Assembly: GCF_020511155.1 (NCBI RefSeq)
Contig: NZ_CP041216.1
Coordinates: forward strand, 2,542,001 to 2,606,000
Length of the DNA stretch: 64,000 nt
Origin: Shewanella glacialimarina
GTDB lineage: Bacteria > Pseudomonadota > Gammaproteobacteria > Enterobacterales > Shewanellaceae
Direction: 5' to 3'
Shown: piece after piece, positions 1 to 11,456 of the stretch
How positions within the stretch are numbered: the first letter of the stretch is position 1
How the letters are laid out: each line of letters begins with the position of its first letter
Translations under genes and position numbers: made by a program
Notes under the pieces: model-generated
Told to the model about the DNA's origin: nothing
What the model saw: only the letters and a program-made list of their open reading frames with translations
Databases searched by the model: none

Positions 1-389
1 TTAAATATGGCAGCGAAGCTATTTGTTTAGCGCTTGATGTCAATATTAACGATGCGGGCGAGAAAATTGTTGCCGTATCTGGCTGGCAAACGGGTGGCGG
101 CAAGTCTTTAGAGTCACTGGTAGCCGAATATCAAAGCGTTGGCTTGCAACATGCTTTAGTAACTGATATCAGCCGTGATGGCACCCTACAAGGAGCTAAT
201 ACGGATTTATACCGCGAACTGGCAGCAAAGTATCCTGACATTAATTGGCAAGCTTCTGGCGGTATCGCCACATTAGATGATGTTGCTGCTGTGCGTGATA
301 GTAAAGCCAATGGCATTATCATCGGCAAAGCACTACTGATTAAAAACTTCACCGTTGAGGAGGCAATCACATGCTGGCCAAACGCATAG
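1..389 (+). CDS. hisA: HisA, partial (5' end outside window)
   Basis: C-terminal half of phosphoribosylformimino-5-aminoimidazole carboxamide ribotide isomerase, the Amadori-type isomerase of histidine biosynthesis, a cytosolic TIM barrel. The frame is open from base 3. The motif VTDISRDGT carries the conserved second-half aspartate, followed by ASGGI and the phosphate-binding GIIIGKAL segment near the C terminus. The stop lies inside hisF, an overlap of about 19 bp that indicates translational coupling. The N-terminal half, with the first catalytic aspartate, is outside the window. Identification is secure from these motifs and from the hisF-hisIE neighbours. Confidence 0.95.
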   Translation, partial: KYGSEAICLALDVNINDAGEKIVAVSGWQTGGGKSLESLVAEYQSVGLQHALVTDISRDGTLQGANTDLYRELAAKYPDINWQASGGIATLDDVAAVRDSKANGIIIGKALLIKNFTVEEAITCWPNA

Positions 390-1144
390 TTCCTTGCCTT
401 GATGTTCGTGAAGGTAAAGTCGTTAAAGGGGTACAATTTCGTGACCATGAAATTGTTGGCGACATAGTGCCGCTTGCTGCTCGATATGCTCTTGAAGGGG
501 CTGATGAGCTGGTGTTTTACGATATTACCGCTAGTGCACACGATAGAGTGATTGATAAGTCATGGGTCAGTCGCGTGGCTGAACAAATTGATATCCCCTT
601 CTGCGTGGCCGGTGGGATCAAAACCATTGAACAAGCCCGTGAAAAATTAGCTTTTGGGGCTGATAAAATATCAATTAACTCTCCTGCATTAACGGACCCA
701 AGTTTAATTTCACGTCTTCAGGATGAATTTGGCCGCCAGTGTATTGTGATTGGTATCGACTCGTTCTATGACGCGGCATCAGACAGCTATAAAGTAAAGC
801 AATTTACCGGTGATGAAGCCGCGACTAAAGACACCCAGTGGTACACCCAGGACTGGGTTGAAGAAGTGCAAAAGCGTGGCTGTGGTGAAATTGTACTCAA
901 TGTGATGAACCAAGATGGTGTACGTGGCGGCTATGATATTAAGCAGCTCAGTATGGTTCGCGCTATTTGTGATGTGCCGTTAATCGCATCAGGCGGCGCA
1001 GGTACCATGGAACATTTTAAAGAGGTGTTTGAGCTGGCCAAAGTTGATGCAGCATTAGCAGCCAGTGTATTCCATAAAGGCATAATCGATATTGGTGATT
1101 TAAAACGGTACCTACACAGCCAAAAAATTGCGATTCGACTATAA
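371..1144 (+). CDS. hisF: Imidazole glycerol phosphate synthase cyclase subunit HisF
   Basis: Cyclase subunit that, with HisH, converts PRFAR plus ammonia to imidazole glycerol phosphate and AICAR. Its 257 aa are full length. The catalytic aspartates are visible in CLDV (about residue 11) and VIGIDS (about residue 130). The phosphate-binding loops AGGI and ASGGAGT are intact. It overlaps the end of hisA and is followed 25 bp later by hisIE, the standard hisA-F-I order. Closely resembles the E. coli protein throughout; no anomaly seen. Confidence 0.98.
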   Translation: MLAKRIVPCLDVREGKVVKGVQFRDHEIVGDIVPLAARYALEGADELVFYDITASAHDRVIDKSWVSRVAEQIDIPFCVAGGIKTIEQAREKLAFGADKISINSPALTDPSLISRLQDEFGRQCIVIGIDSFYDAASDSYKVKQFTGDEAATKDTQWYTQDWVEEVQKRGCGEIVLNVMNQDGVRGGYDIKQLSMVRAICDVPLIASGGAGTMEHFKEVFELAKVDAALAASVFHKGIIDIGDLKRYLHSQKIAIRL

Positions 1145-1169
1145 AACGCATTAAATAAAGAGATAAATT

Positions 1170-1793
1170 ATGACACAAGTAACATTGGATAGTGCAAGCC
1201 TAGCTTGGGATAAACAGGATGGATTGATTCCTGCCGTGGTTCAAAATCACTTAACAGGCAAAGTCTTAATGCTAGGCTACATGAATGAAGCTGCCCTTGA
1301 GAAAACCCTATCGACCAATCAAGTTACTTTTTTTAGTCGTTCAAAACAGCGCTTATGGACCAAGGGCGAAAGCTCAGGTAATACCCTACAACTTATCGCT
1401 ATTGATAAAGATTGCGATAACGACAGCCTGTTAGTGCAAGTTATTCCTAATGGCCCAACTTGCCATACTGGGACAGAAAGCTGCTGGCCAGATGGCAATG
1501 CCCATCCTTTTATTGATAATCTAACAAACGTCATAATTTCACGTAAGGGTCAAAGTGCAGACTCAAGCTATACAGCCTCATTGTTTGAACGGGGCACTAA
1601 ACGAATTGCACAAAAGGTTGGTGAAGAAGGATTAGAAACAGCGTTAGCTGCGGTAACAAATGATAAAGAAGAGCTAGTTAATGAGGCGTCTGACTTAATG
1701 TATCACTTGATTGTGTTACTGGAAGATCAAGGCTTGTCGATGGCTGATATTAATCAAAACTTGCTTGCTCGTCATACCAAAGCGGCAAAGTAA
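1170..1793 (+). CDS. hisI: Bifunctional HisIE (phosphoribosyl-AMP cyclohydrolase / phosphoribosyl-ATP pyrophosphatase)
   Basis: Catalyses steps 2 and 3 of histidine biosynthesis. Residues about 1-115 form the HisI cyclohydrolase domain, with [14 protein letters not shown] and the Zn/Mg-binding DCDND and CHTG motifs. Residues about 118-207 form the HisE pyrophosphohydrolase domain, with the helical [10 protein letters not shown] and NEASDLMYH metal-binding segments. Full length at 207 aa. A purine-rich ribosome site precedes the ATG, and an intrinsic terminator follows, so this is the last gene of the operon. Confidence 0.97.
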   Translation: MTQVTLDSASLAWDKQDGLIPAVVQNHLTGKVLMLGYMNEAALEKTLSTNQVTFFSRSKQRLWTKGESSGNTLQLIAIDKDCDNDSLLVQVIPNGPTCHTGTESCWPDGNAHPFIDNLTNVIISRKGQSADSSYTASLFERGTKRIAQKVGEEGLETALAAVTNDKEELVNEASDLMYHLIVLLEDQGLSMADINQNLLARHTKAAK

Positions 1794-1812
1794 CGGCAAG
1801 CGATTAACGCTA

Positions 1813-1846
1813 CAATAAAAAAGACGCCTAAGCGTCTTTTTTATTG
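1813..1846 (+). terminator. Intrinsic terminator of the his operon
   Basis: Near-perfect inverted repeat: an A-rich arm ending in gacgc, a ctaa loop, then gcgtc followed by six T. It lies 20 bp past the hisIE stop. Because both arms carry A/T tracts it could also stop transcription arriving on the - strand. Confidence 0.85.
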
Positions 1847-1893
1847 TATAGAGTCATGTTGTTATTTACATAACCCACAAAAGTGACTTATGT

Positions 1894-2766
1894 TTATTGG
1901 GGTCTATCACTATTAGTAATCGTTAGATTGCCATCGACATGAATATCACGTTGCGGGAAGGCAATAGCAATATCGTTTTTACCAAATATGTCATAAATTC
2001 TAAAACGAATTTCACTTCGACGGCGGCGAATGTCGGTTTCAGATACTGCGTTAACCCAAAAGACCATATCAAATATGAGTGCACTATCACCAAAATCTTC
2101 AAATAGTACCGTTGGTTTAGGGTGCGGTAAAATATCATCACGCTCTTCAATAACATCAAACAATAACTTTTGCACTAACATCACATCTGAACCATAAGCG
2201 ACGCCCACTCGCACAAAAGTACGGGCATTTTTATCAATCAAGGTCCAATTAGTTACAGTATTTTCAAGCAGTTGGCTGTTCGGAACTAACATATGAACAC
2301 CATCATTTCGACGAATTAATGTCGAGCGGGTGTTTATCGACTCAACCACCCCTCTTGCATCGCTTACTTCTAAAAAGTCACCGATACGGATCGGGCGTTC
2401 CCACATTAAAATCCAACCTGATATAAAGTTGTTAATAATATTCTGCGCACCAAAACCCACACCAATGGCAATTGCGCCTGAAACAAACGCAAATGCAGTA
2501 AGGGGGATATTGAGAATATCCATGCTGGTAATAGCTAAAATAGCGATAGACAATACTAAATACATACGAGAAAACAAATGTACAGCATCAGCACTCACGT
2601 TACGTTTTCTTAAGCCGCTAGTAATTAACTTACCCACTCTGCTCACAATAAACCAAGCTAGAAAGATATACAGCGGCACCTGGATAATTTGCAGCAGAGT
2701 GATCGGGCGGTTATCGTAGGTGTAGACCACAAACGATAGCACCGAAAGTAACTCATTAAAGTCCAT
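1894..2766 (-). CDS. MscS-family mechanosensitive channel
   Basis: Small-conductance mechanosensitive ion channel of the inner membrane that releases solutes during hypo-osmotic shock. Its 290 aa match the usual MscS size. Hydrophobic segments lie near residues 22-42, 65-85 and 88-125. The third is glycine/alanine-rich, with the FGAQNIINNFISGW stretch typical of the TM3 pore helix. The beta domain follows (RIGDFLEV, then VPNSQLL), then an alpha/beta C-terminal domain. Downstream of lpxM on the same strand but 35 bp apart, so cotranscription is possible but not shown. Confidence 0.9.
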   Translation of the reverse strand: MDFNELLSVLSFVVYTYDNRPITLLQIIQVPLYIFLAWFIVSRVGKLITSGLRKRNVSADAVHLFSRMYLVLSIAILAITSMDILNIPLTAFAFVSGAIAIGVGFGAQNIINNFISGWILMWERPIRIGDFLEVSDARGVVESINTRSTLIRRNDGVHMLVPNSQLLENTVTNWTLIDKNARTFVRVGVAYGSDVMLVQKLLFDVIEERDDILPHPKPTVLFEDFGDSALIFDMVFWVNAVSETDIRRRRSEIRFRIYDIFGKNDIAIAFPQRDIHVDGNLTITNSDRPQ

Positions 2767-2801
2767 TAGATTGCTCTCTTGGTTATATTTATTGTTTAAG
2801 T

Positions 2802-3737
2802 TTAGTAAAGCTCTGCTTCACCCGGCGGACGAGTTTTCAATATTTTTAAAAACCACATGTATTGCTCAGGGTAAGCTTTTATGACTTGCTCAACAATTTG
2901 ATTGAGCACTAAAGATTCATCTTCTTTAGTGACCATACTATCGGGATCTAATGCCGGCAATATGGTGGTATGAAATACCATGGCTTTTTTATCATAGCCG
3001 ATTTTAACGGGAAACACTTTTGCATTACCCGCTTTGGCTAAACGTCCTACTACGGGTAATGTGGCTTTAGTGGTACCAAAAAATGGCGCAAACACGCTTT
3101 GTTCTGGTCCCAAGTCTTCATCGGGCAAATAAAAGAAGCTATTATCTTTTTTCAGTTCTGACAATAGCGCTCGAATACCTGCTTCACGCATATACACTCG
3201 GCCACCTTGGCTACTGCGTAAGCGGTTACTAAACCAGTTAAATAACCCATTACGGTGAGCTTTTGCCATTGTCACCATAGGTATTTCAATATTGACTCGC
3301 AACCCTGCATACTCCATGGGCCAAACATGCGGCATAATAAAAATAATCGGATGCCCTGCAGCTCTTGCTTGGGTCACATTTTCAAAACCCTGTAATTGAA
3401 CGCGACGTTTAATGTGATCATTTGAGCGAAACAGCATTTCTGCTTGTGATAATAAGATAAGGATAAAGGCTTCGACATTATCACGGATCAGGCTATCGAC
3501 TTCATCAGGGGTCAATTCTGGTAAACATTGACTAATATTGATCCGCGCTATGCTAATTGGCTTAGTGGCAATACGCATCACTAATTTAGCTAAAACACGG
3601 CTCATGGGATCGCGAATAAAGGCCGGTAAAATACCAAATAAAGATAATATTAGGATAACCAGCCAGGTTCCCCAGTATCGCGGATGCAATAACCCTGCAT
3701 TAAAGCGAGTATCAAAATGCTTTTGTTGTCGAGCCAA
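2802..3737 (-). CDS. lpxM: Lipid A late acyltransferase, LpxM-like
   Basis: Transfers a secondary acyl chain to Kdo2-lipid IVA at the inner face of the inner membrane. Its 311 aa are close to E. coli LpxM. The N terminus has HPRYWGTWL followed by one membrane-anchoring hydrophobic helix. The catalytic HxxxxE pattern is in MPHVWPMEY, and the C terminus has KATLPVVGRL and PEQYMWFLKILKTRPPGE, which fit LpxM better than LpxL. The acyl chain used cannot be read from sequence. It stands between the mscS-like gene and ihfA, with a terminator on the ihfA side. Confidence 0.9.
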   Translation of the reverse strand: MARQQKHFDTRFNAGLLHPRYWGTWLVILILSLFGILPAFIRDPMSRVLAKLVMRIATKPISIARINISQCLPELTPDEVDSLIRDNVEAFILILLSQAEMLFRSNDHIKRRVQLQGFENVTQARAAGHPIIFIMPHVWPMEYAGLRVNIEIPMVTMAKAHRNGLFNWFSNRLRSSQGGRVYMREAGIRALLSELKKDNSFFYLPDEDLGPEQSVFAPFFGTTKATLPVVGRLAKAGNAKVFPVKIGYDKKAMVFHTTILPALDPDSMVTKEDESLVLNQIVEQVIKAYPEQYMWFLKILKTRPPGEAELY

Positions 3738-3802
3738 TAGATAAACCTCATCGAAAAAATCTGCGGCAGAATAATAGCATGACTATTTTATTCGGCAAAT
3801 TC

Positions 3803-3835
3803 AAAAAAAAAGCCACTCTACCAGAGTGGCTCTTT
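3803..3835 (-). terminator. Intrinsic terminator after ihfA
   Basis: Inverted repeat agccactct / agagtggct with a 3-nt loop. Read on the - strand it is followed by eight T. It sits 45 bp beyond the ihfA stop and ends the pheST-ihfA unit. Confidence 0.85.
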
Positions 3836-3880
3836 TAATTATTACTATGTAAAGCAGATAAGCTAATTTAACTAGTGAAC

Positions 3881-4180
3881 TTATTTCTTACCAGCGTTAG
3901 CCGCTTCCACGCGTGCTTTTAACTTTTGTCCAGGACGGAAAGTCACCACACGACGTGCAGAAATTGGAATGTCTTCACCAGTTTTCGGGTTCCGTCCCGG
4001 TCTTTGATTCTTGTCCCTAAGGTCAAAGTTGCCGAAGCCAGATAACTTGACCTGCTCACCATGTTCGAGTGCTTCACGAATTTCTTCAAAGAAAGACTCC
4101 ACCATCTCTTTAGCCACACGCTTATTGATGCCAAGTGTTTCAAATAGATGTTCTGCCATTTCGGCTTTGGTAAGTGCCAT
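3881..4180 (-). CDS. ihfA: Integration host factor subunit alpha
   Basis: Forms a heterodimer with IhfB, binds the minor groove and bends DNA sharply. It is used in transcription, replication and phage site-specific recombination. At 99 aa it is full length. It starts with [14 protein letters not shown], and the beta-arm contains [14 protein letters not shown], whose proline intercalates into DNA. It starts 3 bp after the pheT stop, the conserved pheS-pheT-ihfA arrangement. Relevant here because lambda-like integration commonly needs IHF. Confidence 0.98.
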   Translation of the reverse strand: MALTKAEMAEHLFETLGINKRVAKEMVESFFEEIREALEHGEQVKLSGFGNFDLRDKNQRPGRNPKTGEDIPISARRVVTFRPGQKLKARVEAANAGKK

Positions 4181-4183
4181 ACT

Positions 4184-6571
4184 TTAATCCCTCAACGATG
4201 CGTTGAACTCGGTCTTTAGCGCCGATAACACAGATTCCATAGTCTCAGTGATATCTTTATCTTCAAGCGTACGAGTAATGTCTTGTAACGTAAGTGCGAT
4301 TGCCAGGCTCTTTTTGCCAGGTTCAACACCTTTACCTAGGTATACATCGAACAAGTTTAAGCCAACCAACTGATTTTCGCCAACTTTTCTTATCAAATTC
4401 ATAACATCGGTTGCAGATATATGATCATCTACTACTACTGCGATATCACGTCGATTAGCAGGAAACTTAGATACAGCTTGGGCTAGCGGCAAACTGGCAT
4501 GTAATAATGCGTCCAGTTCTAACTCAAAAACAATTGTTTTACCATTAAGTCCAAAAGGCTTTTCCAAGCTAGGATGGATAGCACCAATATGACCAATGAC
4601 TCGATTATTTCTTAATATTTCAGCACATTGTCCTGGATGCAGCGCAGGATGAGTAGCTGCTTTAAAACTAAATTCAGAAGCGGCAACTGTCAAGCCGATT
4701 ATTGCTTCTAAATCACCTTTTAAATCAAAGAAGTCTACAGACTTAGATTCCATTGACCAATGTTCATCATTCTGAGCACCGGAAATTACCGCACCAATCA
4801 TAGCTTGTTGACGGACGCCAGCATCTGAACTTGTGTCAGGCACAAAGCGTAAACCGGTCTCAAATAAACGTACACGGCTTTGCTGGCGATTTTGATTATA
4901 GCCCACCGCTGATAATAATCCGGTAAACATCGACAAACGCATTGACGACATTTCTGTCGAAATAGGATTTGGCAAAATCATGGTGTCTTGTTCTGGGTGA
5001 ACAAGGGCTTGCATTTTGGGGTCAACAAAACTGTAAGTAATTGCTTCTTGGAACCCGCGAGCCACCAGCATGTTACGAACACGTTTGAGTGGAATGTTAG
5101 CTTCAGTATGATCAGACATACTTAATGCAGCTTGCGGCGCTGTATTAGGGATATTGTTATAACCATAAATGCGCGCAACTTCTTCAATTAAATCTTCTTC
5201 AATTGCCATATCAAAACGGTAAGTCGCTGTAGTGACAACCCAAGTATCATTAACAGCTTCAACACTGAATCCTAAACGCTGTAAAATATCAACTACATCA
5301 GCATCAGGAATTGGATGGCCTAAGGTTTTATCTAGTTTACTGCGACGTAATGTAATTTTAGCTGCTGCTGGCAAATGTTCGACAGCCACCGCTTCAATTA
5401 CTTGCCCAGCTTCACCACCACAAATATCCAACACAAGGCGTGTAGCACGATCCATTACCTTATGTTGCAGCTGTGGGTCAACACCACGCTCGAAACGATG
5501 TGAGGCATCTGTGTGTAAGCCTAAACGACGTGATTTACCCATAATCGCTAGAGGTGCAAAAAAAGCACACTCTAATAAGATATCTTGAGTACTATCAGTC
5601 ACACCCGTTGCTTCACCACCAAATACTCCGGCTAATGCTACGGCTTGCTTATCATCAGCAATCACTAAGGTGTCACTAGGCACAGTAAGTTCATTACCAT
5701 CTAATAACGTCAGCTTTTCCACACCATCGCCTAAACGCACATTGATTGCACCATTTAAGGTATTCAAGTCAAATGCATGCATTGGCTGACCAAACTCAAT
5801 TAATACATAGTTGGTAATATCAACAATGGGATCAATTGAGCGAATACCACTACGACGTAACTTTTCTTGCATCCATAGAGGCGTTGCCGCTTTTACGTTG
5901 ATATTTTTTACTATACGACCTAAATAACGTGGACAGGCTTCTTTTGCCTGCACGTTAATAGCTATCGGCGCGTCAATGGTTGCTTCAGCCGCTTTCCAGG
6001 TAGGCTCTGTCACTACTTGACGATTTAATACACCCACTTCACGTGCAAGACCTGCCATGCCTAAACAATCGGCACGGTTAGCGGTTAAGTCAACATCAAT
6101 AATTGCATCATCTAAATCTAAGTACTGACGAACGTCTTGACCAATTGGTGCATCTTGCGGTAATTCAATAATGCCATCACTTTCAATATTGATACCTAAC
6201 TCGCTGTAAGAGCACAACATACCCATTGACGGCTGGCCCCGCAGCTTGGCTTTCTTAATTTTAAAATCACCAGGCAATACTGCGCCAACCATGGCAACAG
6301 CAACTTTTAATCCTAAACGACAATTTGGTGCGCCACAAACAATATCAATTAACTCATCGCTACCGACATTAATTTTGGTAACGCGTAATTTGTCAGCATC
6401 GGGATGCTGGCCACACTCAACAACTTCACCCACAATAACACCGCTAAATGCAGCAGCTACTAGGTCTATGCCATCCACTTCAAGGCCGGCCATGGTAATT
6501 TGGTGTGATAATTCGTCACGACTTACTGATGGATTAACCCACTCACGAAGCCAAGATTCACTGAATTTCAT
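4184..6571 (-). CDS. pheT: Phenylalanyl-tRNA synthetase beta subunit
   Basis: Beta chain of the alpha2-beta2 enzyme that charges tRNA-Phe; it also carries the editing site. Its 795 aa match the gamma-proteobacterial length. Order: EMAP/tRNA-binding domain (about 39-148, with the HPDADKL motif), B3/B4 editing domain (about 210-370), B5 domain (about 400-475), catalytic-like core, and C-terminal ferredoxin-fold anticodon-binding domain (about 700-795, FPANRRDIA at its start). It lies 15 bp after pheS. Confidence 0.98.
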   Translation of the reverse strand: MKFSESWLREWVNPSVSRDELSHQITMAGLEVDGIDLVAAAFSGVIVGEVVECGQHPDADKLRVTKINVGSDELIDIVCGAPNCRLGLKVAVAMVGAVLPGDFKIKKAKLRGQPSMGMLCSYSELGINIESDGIIELPQDAPIGQDVRQYLDLDDAIIDVDLTANRADCLGMAGLAREVGVLNRQVVTEPTWKAAEATIDAPIAINVQAKEACPRYLGRIVKNINVKAATPLWMQEKLRRSGIRSIDPIVDITNYVLIEFGQPMHAFDLNTLNGAINVRLGDGVEKLTLLDGNELTVPSDTLVIADDKQAVALAGVFGGEATGVTDSTQDILLECAFFAPLAIMGKSRRLGLHTDASHRFERGVDPQLQHKVMDRATRLVLDICGGEAGQVIEAVAVEHLPAAAKITLRRSKLDKTLGHPIPDADVVDILQRLGFSVEAVNDTWVVTTATYRFDMAIEEDLIEEVARIYGYNNIPNTAPQAALSMSDHTEANIPLKRVRNMLVARGFQEAITYSFVDPKMQALVHPEQDTMILPNPISTEMSSMRLSMFTGLLSAVGYNQNRQQSRVRLFETGLRFVPDTSSDAGVRQQAMIGAVISGAQNDEHWSMESKSVDFFDLKGDLEAIIGLTVAASEFSFKAATHPALHPGQCAEILRNNRVIGHIGAIHPSLEKPFGLNGKTIVFELELDALLHASLPLAQAVSKFPANRRDIAVVVDDHISATDVMNLIRKVGENQLVGLNLFDVYLGKGVEPGKKSLAIALTLQDITRTLEDKDITETMESVLSALKTEFNASLRD

Positions 6572-6586
6572 CGCTTTGTTGCTCCG

Positions 6587-7570
<984 letters not shown>

Positions 7571-8070
7571 TTATTCATCCACTGCATCTGGGCATTACTA
7601 ATGCGATTTTTACCATTAAACATAACGGCAAGATGTAGATAATACCTTTTAGATTATTCTAAAGGCACTACCCATCAATTAAAATAAAAGAGATAAATTT
7701 TACGTTAGCAGCCAACATATTACTAGGCTTTTTAAGGGTAATTATAAGCTTTTACTCAGGTTTATTAGCTTAAAGTAACTCGGCCTGACGACGTTGAGGA
7801 TTAATCGTCAATTTATCGTGAATATTATCAATAGTCGCTTTACTATAATAAAGGTGGAATTAGCATTATATCATTGATGCAACTCAACCAGTCTGATTGA
7901 ATAGTAGATAAATTAATCAGGTAACACTGAAAAAAGCTTTATGTATTAAAGTTTACCTTTTTCACCCCGATAAACTATGTACTTACCTAAGTACTTATTT
8001 AATTTAAGTACTTATTTACCTGAGATGGTTTTTACCTGAGTTCATAGCCAAAAAATAAAAAGAGGCACTG
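7571..8070. other. Divergent intergenic region between pheS and the chemotaxis receptor gene
   Basis: 500 bp without a convincing gene. It must hold the pheST promoter (leftward) and the receptor promoter (rightward). A 14-bp sequence taagtacttattta is repeated directly at 7988-8001 and 8005-8018, 17 bp apart, shortly before the receptor start. This could be a regulator site, but I cannot assign it. A weak imperfect hairpin lies near 7646-7664 and lacks a U-tract. Confidence 0.5.
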
Positions 8071-9576
8071 ATGAAAGAAGTTAAATTTAGATGGATAGAT
8101 CAATATCTTATCCATATGACCTTAAAAACAAAGTTTACTATTTTAGCGATTGTACCCATGTTGATGATTATTGGTTTAACGCTTTTCTTAAATAACCTTC
8201 ATGCCGACAACTTACAAAAAACAAATAATAACAATCAATTACAGTTCATTAAGCAAGCCAATTATTACATGGAAAGCGCCTATGACTTAATTGACGAAAG
8301 TAAGCGTAATGAGTTAAAAACTCAGTTATCGAATACTAGTCAAATAGTCAGTATTGATGATCTAGACAACCGATTGAAGGTGCTTGCACAGCAAGGTGGT
8401 GGAATTAGTGAACAAGATAATATCACCCGCATCGTGAGTGGTATTAATAACCATAACATGGCTATAGTGAGTGAGATATCATCACAGCAGCTGGCTCATA
8501 ACAATAACAATGCTAACTTAGCTTATATTATGATGGTGGTATTATTGGCTGTTCTTGCTGCCTTTGCTTACTACATCTCAACCTTTGTTGGCGGTGCATT
8601 ATATACCACAGTAATGGCTTTAAGACGCGCAGCTAGCGGTGATTTAACCGGCAGACTTAATTTCTTTGAAGTAAAAGATGAATTCAGTCTACTTGCTATC
8701 AGTATTGATGCCTTAGTCGATCGTCAACACACTTTGGTTAAGCAAATAACCCAAGCCACTGAACAAATTCGCACCGTTGTGTCAGGTTTTAGAACCACAG
8801 CCCAAGATGGCCAAGCGATGGCTGTGGATCAGCGAGAGCATTTAGACTCATTGGCTACAGCAATGGAACAAATGACCGCAGCTGTTAAAGAAGTTGCCCG
8901 TAATGCAGAGCAATCTTCAAGTGAAACTGAAGAGACCAATAATCAAGTGGCCGCAGGCTCAAAAGATATTGCAACCACAGTACATGCAATTGATATTTTA
9001 TCGGAAGAAATTGGTCAAGCATCTAATGCCGTCGGGGTGTTGAATGACAATGCCAGTAAAATTGATGCTGTGGTCACCACAATTAATGCTATTTCCGAAC
9101 AAACTAACTTACTCGCACTTAACGCCGCCATTGAAGCTGCGCGTGCTGGTGAGCAAGGGCGCGGGTTTGCTGTCGTTGCAGATGAAGTACGTACTCTAGC
9201 AGGTAGAACACAAGCTGCCACAGTGGAAATTAAAACCATGATCGAAGCACTTCAATCAGGTACCCGTAATTTGACCCAAGTAATGTCTCGCACCGTTGAG
9301 CAGGCCAGTGAAGGTAAAAAGCATGTTCTTCAAACCGGTGAAGATTTGAATAATATTGCCCACCATAGTCATCGTGTACTTGAAATGAGTGTGTTAATTG
9401 CAACCTCAGCGGACGAACAATCTGCTGTTGCCAACGAAATAGCAACCAATTTAATGGAAATCCGCAATCAGTCGCATAATGTAGAGAAGTCAGCTAATCA
9501 GTCAGTATCTGGTTGCGATGAATTACACGCTACTGCTGAACAACTTGATCAATTATTGGTAGGCTTGAAGTTATAG
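8071..9576 (+). CDS. Methyl-accepting chemotaxis protein
   Basis: Inner-membrane chemoreceptor that signals to CheA/CheW. Of its 501 aa, TM1 lies at about 22-42. A short periplasmic sensor of about 105 residues (43-149) shows no recognised Cache or 4HB signature. TM2 is at about 150-172, then a HAMP domain (about 173-225), then the long signalling hairpin. The tip reads [19 protein letters not shown] and continues [15 protein letters not shown], the most conserved part of the family. No C-terminal CheR-binding pentapeptide is visible. Monocistronic, with its own terminator. The ligand is unknown. Confidence 0.93.
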   Translation: MKEVKFRWIDQYLIHMTLKTKFTILAIVPMLMIIGLTLFLNNLHADNLQKTNNNNQLQFIKQANYYMESAYDLIDESKRNELKTQLSNTSQIVSIDDLDNRLKVLAQQGGGISEQDNITRIVSGINNHNMAIVSEISSQQLAHNNNNANLAYIMMVVLLAVLAAFAYYISTFVGGALYTTVMALRRAASGDLTGRLNFFEVKDEFSLLAISIDALVDRQHTLVKQITQATEQIRTVVSGFRTTAQDGQAMAVDQREHLDSLATAMEQMTAAVKEVARNAEQSSSETEETNNQVAAGSKDIATTVHAIDILSEEIGQASNAVGVLNDNASKIDAVVTTINAISEQTNLLALNAAIEAARAGEQGRGFAVVADEVRTLAGRTQAATVEIKTMIEALQSGTRNLTQVMSRTVEQASEGKKHVLQTGEDLNNIAHHSHRVLEMSVLIATSADEQSAVANEIATNLMEIRNQSHNVEKSANQSVSGCDELHATAEQLDQLLVGLKL

Positions 9577-9642
9577 TATTGGAGCTTGTGTTAGCTGAAC
9601 CTAAAAACACAGCTATACCATTGTAAAGTAGAAGTTTAATCT

Positions 9643-9665
9643 AGGCGCTGCGGCGCCTTTTTTAT
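9643..9665 (+). terminator. Intrinsic terminator of the chemoreceptor gene
   Basis: Stem aggcgc / gcgcct with a tgcg loop, followed by a T-rich run. It lies 66 bp past the receptor stop. Confidence 0.85.
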
Positions 9666-10014
9666 TTATCAAATCATAAAACACTCCTTTAAATTAAACA
9701 ACGCTCTGTGACCGCCCGTCGGTGCAGTCAGTAGGAACTACTGACATAATGTTAGCTATACAACCTCAACAGAGGGTAATAGATACATTCAATAACCTAA
9801 ATTCATTAGGTTAAGCCTATTTTTTGGCAAACTTAGCGTTTGTTTGTAAAACAAAGCAGATTAATATATCAACAGTAGGCCTATTACACGTTTATGTAAT
9901 GTCGTTAGCAAGACAACGAACTATTTGGGTAGGTGCTTGAGGCTATTAGGGTGAAGTGCTGATTAAATATCTGATAAACTATTTAAACGAGTTGATATAA
10001 GATTTATAAACCCG
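9666..10014. other. Intergenic region, nothing assigned
   Basis: About 350 bp between two convergent transcription units. It holds a small hairpin (cagtag-gaa-ctactg, near 9728-9743) and A/T-rich sequence. No coding potential or known RNA was recognised. Confidence 0.4.
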
Positions 10015-10048
10015 TACAAAAAAGCCTTAGCGCTTACGCTAAGGCTTT
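10015..10048 (-). terminator. Intrinsic terminator of the retropepsin-like gene
   Basis: Twelve-bp perfect stem aaagccttagcg / cgctaaggcttt with a ctta loop, followed on the - strand by a run of T. It lies immediately after the stop of the - strand gene. Confidence 0.9.
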
Positions 10049-10052
10049 GATA

Positions 10053-10958
10053 TTAAATCTGAGAAAGACTCTCTTTAGAAACATCTACCATATAGGAGTC
10101 CTGTAACCAATTACGGCCAATTAATAATTTATGACCCATTTCGCTACGATCAGTTAAGTTGACGTCAACTAAATATTCTTGCCCTAGTTCACCAACACTT
10201 AAACGAACCCTGTAGCGAATTTCAGATCCTTGTGCATTGCGAATAAGCGTTTTACCATAAATTTTAGTCCGAATATCAACGGCATTACCTTTCTCATTCT
10301 CTGTAGTAAATGTCACCATCTTACCGATGTTGTTTTTCATATCACTTTTATCTTCTTCTTCAATCCGCATATTGACTGCGTGAAGTGAATTTTGACCCGC
10401 TCCAGTATCAATACGTGTTTTAAACATTAGACTGGCTTGTTTTATGTTTAACTTGGCAATTGGGCCAATAATATTATCAATCTTCTTTCCAGATATATCG
10501 ACAATATAGTCATTTTTGAGAAAGTTACGCCCAATTAACAATTTGTAATTCATATGGCTACGGTCACGTAAATTTACATGGACCATTTTTAACGCATCAG
10601 AAAAACCGATTTCAAGTTTGACCATGTAACGCGTTTCAATACCCTGCGAGTTTCTCACCGTTGAGGTTTTGAGAATTTCCGCTTGTAAACGTTTTTGCTC
10701 ACCTTGTTCATTTTCAGTGGTAAATTCAATCATTTTACCAATATTGTGTTTCATTTTTTTCGCCGCACCGCCGATAATCTCTAAATCAACAGCATGCAAA
10801 GACGAATTTACTGCACCGGTATCCATACGCGCTTTATACATTAAACCCGACTGCGCAACAGTCATCACTTCCTTTTGTTTTAAAATTTGTTTTTCTGTCG
10901 CATTGGCAAAAGACAAACTGAAACACAATACAACAAGCAAGGTTATGCTTTTAAACAT
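10053..10958 (-). CDS. Secreted protein with two tandem retropepsin-like (RimK-associated, Zn_protease family) domains
   Basis: About 301 aa from an ATG preceded by GGGA; a TTG five codons upstream is possible but less likely. Residues about 1-20 are a cleavable signal peptide ending FANA. Two homologous domains follow. Each has an aspartate motif (MDTGAVNSSLHA, then IDTGAGQNSLHA), a central IGKM.FTTENE segment and a C-terminal KLLIGRN.L block. The family (PF05618) is usually a single-domain protein of about 150 aa described as a putative ATP-dependent zinc protease, although the DTG signature is aspartic-protease-like. In retropepsins two DTG loops make one active site, so this single chain could form its own pseudodimer. 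Substrate unknown. Confidence 0.8.
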   Translation of the reverse strand: MFKSITLLVVLCFSLSFANATEKQILKQKEVMTVAQSGLMYKARMDTGAVNSSLHAVDLEIIGGAAKKMKHNIGKMIEFTTENEQGEQKRLQAEILKTSTVRNSQGIETRYMVKLEIGFSDALKMVHVNLRDRSHMNYKLLIGRNFLKNDYIVDISGKKIDNIIGPIAKLNIKQASLMFKTRIDTGAGQNSLHAVNMRIEEEDKSDMKNNIGKMVTFTTENEKGNAVDIRTKIYGKTLIRNAQGSEIRYRVRLSVGELGQEYLVDVNLTDRSEMGHKLLIGRNWLQDSYMVDVSKESLSQI

Positions 10959-10995
10959 GTTTATTCCCAACAATAAATATTAAACTATAAAAAAA

Positions 10996-11346
10996 TTAAT
11001 GCAGTATTTTATCAATTTCTTGGTCGAACAAATTCTTAATTAAACCGGAAAATTCAGTTATAAAAATGCTTTGTTCAGGAGTGGCATTCTGATCAGCAAC
11101 TTTAGCTAATATCTCTTCTAAATCATAAACAATCGCATCGATTTCTCGAATAACCATATTGCGTTGAGCAAATGATAATTGCGGATTTTGACCACAAACC
11201 ATAATGATTTGAGCAGATAACTGTTCTTCAAATAACTCTAAAACGGTTTCAGACGCCAAGACATTATTTGCAGAGGTTTCAAATAACCCTAAATGCTCAG
11301 TTAAATACTGAATTAAATGCGTATAACCGTCTTTATCTGTAACCAT
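10996..11346 (-). CDS. Small helical cytoplasmic protein, DUF3802-like
   Basis: 116 aa, acidic, predicted all-helical, with no signal peptide or membrane segment. The opening VTDKDGYTHLIQYLTEHL and the length resemble the DUF3802 family of Shewanella and Vibrio, recalled from memory. The function of that family is unknown to me. It lies 37 bp upstream of the retropepsin-like gene on the same strand, so they may be cotranscribed. Confidence 0.6.
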   Translation of the reverse strand: MVTDKDGYTHLIQYLTEHLGLFETSANNVLASETVLELFEEQLSAQIIMVCGQNPQLSFAQRNMVIREIDAIVYDLEEILAKVADQNATPEQSIFITEFSGLIKNLFDQEIDKILH

Positions 11347-11456
11347 CTGAACTCCGAAAACTGAATGACAATGTGATTATAAAGCTAGGTTATCCAAATA
11401 ATAGATCACCTATTTAATTATGTTACTTCAGCACTAACGATATCTTTACGCCAGCT

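Noticed and set aside
7571..7640. pheM-like leader peptide or attenuator before pheS
   Set aside because: The only short frame (21 codons, overlapping pheS) has one Phe and no terminator/antiterminator pair.
10669..10983. + strand ORF opposite the retropepsin-like gene
   Set aside because: Shadow of the - strand gene, which has signal peptide, duplicated domains and a terminator.
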